9,092 nucleotides of DNA, taken from NCBI GenBank assembly GCA_039715055.1, contig JBDLID010000120.1:1-9092 (forward strand), read 5' to 3'. Below are positions 5,885-9,092 of this stretch, piece by piece (within the stretch, counting starts at the first letter, position 1; every line of letters starts with the position of its first letter). The translations under genes and the position numbers were made by a program. The notes beneath the pieces were generated by a model that saw only the letters and a list, made by a program, of their open reading frames with translations, was not told where the DNA came from and searched no databases. This stretch comes from JBDLID01 sp039715055 (GTDB lineage: Bacteria > Desulfobacterota > Desulfobulbia > Desulfobulbales > Desulfocapsaceae).

Positions 5885-6808
5885 TTGACTCCCCCACCCT
5901 CACCTGACCCGCAAGACGCCTTCACCAGTTCAACAGAGCGTTATCTTCAGTACCTTATAACGGAAAAACGACTGGCACCAAACACTATTGAGGCCTATCA
6001 CAACGACCTCGGCCAGTTTCACCGCTTCCTCAAGTCACGTCGCATCAGTTCCCCGGACAAAGTCAGTCTGCTTCTGGTTCAAAAATTTTTCAAGCATTGT
6101 CACCATCGTGGTTTTTCCGCGTCTTCCAATGCAAGAAGGGTCTCTACCCTGAAAGGTTTTTTCAATTATCTTCAACAAGAGACCCCGGGTCACAATAACC
6201 CCTTTGCGATTATTGACCTGCCGCGCAAGGGAAGCCAGCTCCCCAAGGCCCTGACGCTTGCTGAAATCAACCTCCTTCTCAATCCGCCGAACCTCAAAAA
6301 CCCGCTGGCCCTGCGCAACCATGCCATGCTCCAGCTCCTCTACTCGACCGGCCTGCGTGTTTCTGAACTGGTGAATCTCCCACTGGCATCCTGCAACCTG
6401 ACAGGTTGTCACCTGCGCGTTATGGGCAAGGGCAGCAAGGAACGGATGGTCCCATTCGGCTCTGTCGCCAAAGAGGCTATAGAGACCTATCTTTCAACGA
6501 CACGGCCGCTTATTCTCAAAGGAAGAAAGAGCAACAGCCTCTTTGTCTCCAATCGCGGCAAGGCCATGTCACGAACACGATTCTGGCAGATCGTCAGGGA
6601 GTACGCCAGAGGTGCCGGAATCAAAAAGGATATTTCACCGCACATGCTGCGTCATTCTTTTGCCACCCACCTGCTCAGCCGCGGCGCTGATCTGCGTGCC
6701 GTCCAGATGATGCTTGGCCACTCCGATATCTCAACTACCCAGATCTACACCCATATCGACCAGGACAGGCTCAAGGCCAGCCATACCAAATTCCACCCTC
6801 GCGGATAA
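5885..6808 (+). CDS. xerD: Tyrosine site-specific recombinase, XerD-like
   Basis: A tyrosine recombinase expected to act with a partner at dif to resolve chromosome dimers. Numbering from TTG 5858, an N-terminal core-binding domain (about 25-110, STERYLQYLITEKRLAPNTI) precedes the catalytic domain (about 125-316). All catalytic residues are present: R167 in STGLRVSEL, K191 in GKGSKER, H262 and R265 in HMLRHSFATHLL, H288 in LGHSD and Y297 in TTQIYTH. The ending (RLKASHTKFHPRG) and FWQIVREYARGAGI look more like XerD than XerC. No ATG or GTG exists between the in-frame stop at 5837 and the core domain; only TTG at 5858 or 5885 is possible. I chose 5885 (307 residues) because 5858 lies in a perfect hairpin; neither has a good Shine-Dalgarno. 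A proline-rich stretch follows the start. XerC/XerD assignment is less certain than the family. Confidence 0.9.
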   Translation: MTPPPSPDPQDAFTSSTERYLQYLITEKRLAPNTIEAYHNDLGQFHRFLKSRRISSPDKVSLLLVQKFFKHCHHRGFSASSNARRVSTLKGFFNYLQQETPGHNNPFAIIDLPRKGSQLPKALTLAEINLLLNPPNLKNPLALRNHAMLQLLYSTGLRVSELVNLPLASCNLTGCHLRVMGKGSKERMVPFGSVAKEAIETYLSTTRPLILKGRKSNSLFVSNRGKAMSRTRFWQIVREYARGAGIKKDISPHMLRHSFATHLLSRGADLRAVQMMLGHSDISTTQIYTHIDQDRLKASHTKFHPRG

Positions 6809-6880
6809 GTTTTTCTCTGTTTTCTTTTTCTGATGTACTACTATTAAAAAAGCAATGGTATCCACTGGATTATACGTGAC

Positions 6881-6935
6881 GGCTTAACCTTTTCTCGTTA
6901 ACCAGCAGATTTTTACAGCGGAGTAAAAACTGCTG
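6881..6935. repeat. Two adjacent bulged hairpins between recombinase and tRNA-end enzyme genes
   Basis: GGcTTAAC (6881-6888) can pair with GTTAACC (6897-6903): 7 bp with one bulged C and an 8-nt loop. Directly next to it, CAGCAGaTTTTTAC (6903-6916) can pair with GTAAAAACTGCTG (6923-6935): 13 bp with one bulged A and a 6-nt loop. The two share one base at 6903. No T-tract follows on the plus strand. They lie in the 182-bp gap (6809-6990), which otherwise has a T-rich stretch just after the recombinase stop and no gene. They might form the end of the recombinase transcript, a leader structure for the next gene, or a small structured RNA. Confidence 0.5.
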
Positions 6936-6990
6936 ATTTGAAATATGGTTGTATAGCCGTGCAGGTTATTAAAAGAGAGGCCCCACCCGA

Positions 6991-9092
6991 ATGCAGGTCA
7001 TTACCACTCACCTCAATGCTGATTTTGACGGACTGGCCTCAATGATTGGTGCCTCAAAACTCCATCCGGAGGCGATTCTCGCATTTTCCGGTTCCCAGGA
7101 AAAAAAACTCAGGGAATACATCGCTGACAACCTCTCCCATCAGTATGATTTCATCCGCCTGAAAAATATTGACCTGGCAAAGGTCACCGGTCTCATTGTC
7201 GTCGACACTCGTGTAAAAAAAAGAATTGGCCCCTTTGGCAAATGCCTCGACAATCCCGGCCTTAAGCTTTACCTCTATGATCACCACCCCTCCACCGCCG
7301 ATGACATGAAAGGTGATGTTGAAGAGATTCAACTGATCGGCTCCACAACAACGTTGATGACCAGGCTGCTGCGTGATCGACAATTTGAAATCTCTTCTGG
7401 CGAGGCCACCCTTTTTTGTCTCGGCATCTATGAAGATACCGGTTCCCTGTCTCATCTCACCACCAAACCCGAAGACCTCAGGCAGGCTGCCTGGCTCCTG
7501 GAACATGGCGCAGAGCTCGATGTGGTCAGTCAATTCATCAGTTATGAGCTCACCGGTCACCAGGTCAATCTTCTTCATGAACTGATGAAGTCAACCAGGC
7601 TCTATACGATCAACAATATAACGGTGGTTGTCGTAACCCTCAGTCTGGACCATTACGAAGACGATTTTTCGCTGATCGTCAGACGTTACATGGTTATGGA
7701 AAACCTGGACAACCTCTTTGCCCTGGTCTGTATGGCCGGCAGAATCTACCTGATTTGCAGAAGCAGAATTTCAGAGGTCAATGTCGGTAATATTGCAAGG
7801 GATATGGGGGGTGGAGGGCATGCCACGGCAGCTTCAGCCACCGTACATGGTATGACCATCATCGAGGCCCAGGACAAACTGATCCGCACCCTCCACCGTC
7901 ATATGAGACCCAGCGCCATTGCCGGTGAGATGATGTCGAAAACAGTCATCACCGTTTTCCAATCGGCTACTATCGAAGAGGCTCATACCCTCATGACCCG
8001 CTACGCCATCAACTCCATCCCTGTCAGTGATCAGGATAAATCCGGTGGAGGGGAACCTCACATAAAAACCATCAAGGGAATTGTCCGCAAGATTGATCTG
8101 GAAAGAGCCATCAGGCACAAGCTCGGACATCTTCAGGTCAGTGAGTACATGAACGAGGACTTCAGTGTTCTGCCAAAGAGTGCTGCGCTCTCGGATATTG
8201 AAGAGTTGATTATTGACCGCCGCCAGCGGCTGATCCCAATCGTCCATGAAGATGTGATAATCGGGGTGATCACCCGTACAGAGCTCCTCCATATGCAGGT
8301 GAACGATCCGTCCCACCTTCCAAAAAATCTCCATCACGAAAGCAACCTGAACATCATTGAACGGGTTCGCAACCTCAACGCCCTGATCGTTGAGGTGCTT
8401 GACAGGGACCTCATTATTTTATTGAGAAAGATAGGGGAAATTGCTGAAAAACTAAACTACCAGGCAGTGGCTGTGGGCGGCTTTGTCCGTGACCTGCTTC
8501 TTAAACAGGAAAACCTGGACCTCGATATCGTGGTTGACGGCAACGGCATCAAATTTGGTGAATTGCTGGTTGCTCAACTTGGAGGCCACCTCCGACCCCA
8601 TGAACGTTTTTTGACGGCAAATATTACGCTGGCCGACGGGTTCAAGATCGATGTGGCAACCGCCCGTCTTGAGTATTATGAATATCCTGCAGCCCTGCCG
8701 ACGGTTGAGCTCTCTTCCATCAAGCTCGATCTCTACCGACGCGATTTCACCATCAATGCCATGGCCCTTCAGCTCAACCCCGCTGTATTTGGAACTCTGC
8801 TCGATTTTTTCGGCTGTCAGGCCGATCTTAAAGATCGGTCCATCAAAGTTCTCCACAACCTCAGTTTTGTTGAAGACCCGACCCGGATCTTCCGTGCCAT
8901 TCGCTTTGAAAAAAGAATGGAATTTGGAATTTCAGCTCATACCAGCAGACTGATCCACAGCGCCGTCAAGATGAACCTCTTTAATAAGGTGAATGACCCG
9001 CGCTATTTCACAGAGCTTAAGCTGATTTTTTCAGAGGAAAACCCGATTCCCTCCATCATGCGGCTGGCCGATTTCAACCTTTTCCAATTCCT
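6991..9092 (+). CDS. DHH-CBS-CBS-tRNA nucleotidyltransferase (CCA- or A-adding type) fusion, C terminus outside window
   Basis: Seven hundred codons are open from ATG 6991 to the right edge. Residues 1-285 form a DHH/DHHA1 phosphoesterase domain: HLNADFDGLAS (7-17), VVDTR (70-74), YDHH (96-99), YEDTGS (147-152) and GGGGHATAAS (273-282) hold the expected metal ligands. Two CBS motifs follow (about 306-375 and 382-437), a likely nucleotide-sensing pair. The third part is a class II nucleotidyltransferase head: GGFVRD (496-501), catalytic DLDIVVDG (510-517, D510/D512), RRDFTINAMA (583-592) and EDPTRIFRAIRF (628-639). It should add the terminal A or CCA to tRNA 3' ends. Family knowledge: some bacteria split CC- and A-addition between two enzymes, and fused forms of this type occur among them; sequence here cannot decide which. 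GAGAGG ends 10 nt before the ATG, and an in-frame TAA at 6970 excludes an earlier start. A Gly-rich insertion (SGGGEP, about 351-356) sits within the first CBS motif. Confidence 0.93.
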   Translation, partial: MQVITTHLNADFDGLASMIGASKLHPEAILAFSGSQEKKLREYIADNLSHQYDFIRLKNIDLAKVTGLIVVDTRVKKRIGPFGKCLDNPGLKLYLYDHHPSTADDMKGDVEEIQLIGSTTTLMTRLLRDRQFEISSGEATLFCLGIYEDTGSLSHLTTKPEDLRQAAWLLEHGAELDVVSQFISYELTGHQVNLLHELMKSTRLYTINNITVVVVTLSLDHYEDDFSLIVRRYMVMENLDNLFALVCMAGRIYLICRSRISEVNVGNIARDMGGGGHATAASATVHGMTIIEAQDKLIRTLHRHMRPSAIAGEMMSKTVITVFQSATIEEAHTLMTRYAINSIPVSDQDKSGGGEPHIKTIKGIVRKIDLERAIRHKLGHLQVSEYMNEDFSVLPKSAALSDIEELIIDRRQRLIPIVHEDVIIGVITRTELLHMQVNDPSHLPKNLHHESNLNIIERVRNLNALIVEVLDRDLIILLRKIGEIAEKLNYQAVAVGGFVRDLLLKQENLDLDIVVDGNGIKFGELLVAQLGGHLRPHERFLTANITLADGFKIDVATARLEYYEYPAALPTVELSSIKLDLYRRDFTINAMALQLNPAVFGTLLDFFGCQADLKDRSIKVLHNLSFVEDPTRIFRAIRFEKRMEFGISAHTSRLIHSAVKMNLFNKVNDPRYFTELKLIFSEENPIPSIMRLADFNLFQF

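Noticed and set aside
5885..6808. Phage or integron integrase, making the region a mobile element
   Set aside because: The length, the catalytic domain and the RLKASHTKFHPRG ending fit housekeeping Xer proteins, and no attachment sites, phage genes or cassettes are nearby.

Overview
The window looks like ordinary core chromosome from a Gram-negative, probably anaerobic bacterium. Desulfobacterota (Desulfobulbales-like) is my best guess. The basis is indirect: a long DHH-CBS-CBS-nucleotidyltransferase fusion of the tRNA CCA-end type, a GAF/AAA+ sigma-54 activator, a stand-alone D-lactate/glycolate dehydrogenase-type flavoprotein and a moderate base composition. No phage, transposon, CRISPR, rRNA or tRNA gene is visible.

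Layout. (1) Positions 1-1397, minus strand: a sigma-54-dependent activator with an N-terminal GAF domain and a complete AAA+ core; its DNA-binding C terminus lies outside the window. (2) Positions 1398-1794: an AT-rich divergent intergenic region with two palindromes and candidate promoters. (3) Positions 1795-2922, plus strand: a sigma-70 family factor with normal regions 2-4 and an unusual N terminus. (4) Positions 2974-3921, minus strand, convergent with the sigma gene: D-alanine--D-alanine ligase with a GTG start and a strong ribosome binding site. (5) Positions 4107-5525, plus strand: an FAD-binding oxidase of the GlcD/D-lactate dehydrogenase family. (6) A near-consensus promoter overlaps the end of that gene and leads to rpsU (5638-5829). 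(7) A perfect 11-bp hairpin separates rpsU from a XerD-like tyrosine recombinase that can only start at TTG. (8) A 182-bp gap with two adjacent bulged hairpins. (9) Position 6991 to the right edge, plus strand: the DHH-CBS-CBS-tRNA nucleotidyltransferase fusion, cut off at the edge.

How the genes relate. The set is a mix of housekeeping functions (cell wall precursor synthesis, ribosome assembly, chromosome dimer resolution, tRNA 3'-end synthesis) and two transcription regulators read divergently from one intergenic region. I see no coherent novel multi-gene system. The points most worth checking are the rpsU-xer junction, the unusual sigma factor with its neighbouring sigma-54 activator, and the architecture of the tRNA-end enzyme.
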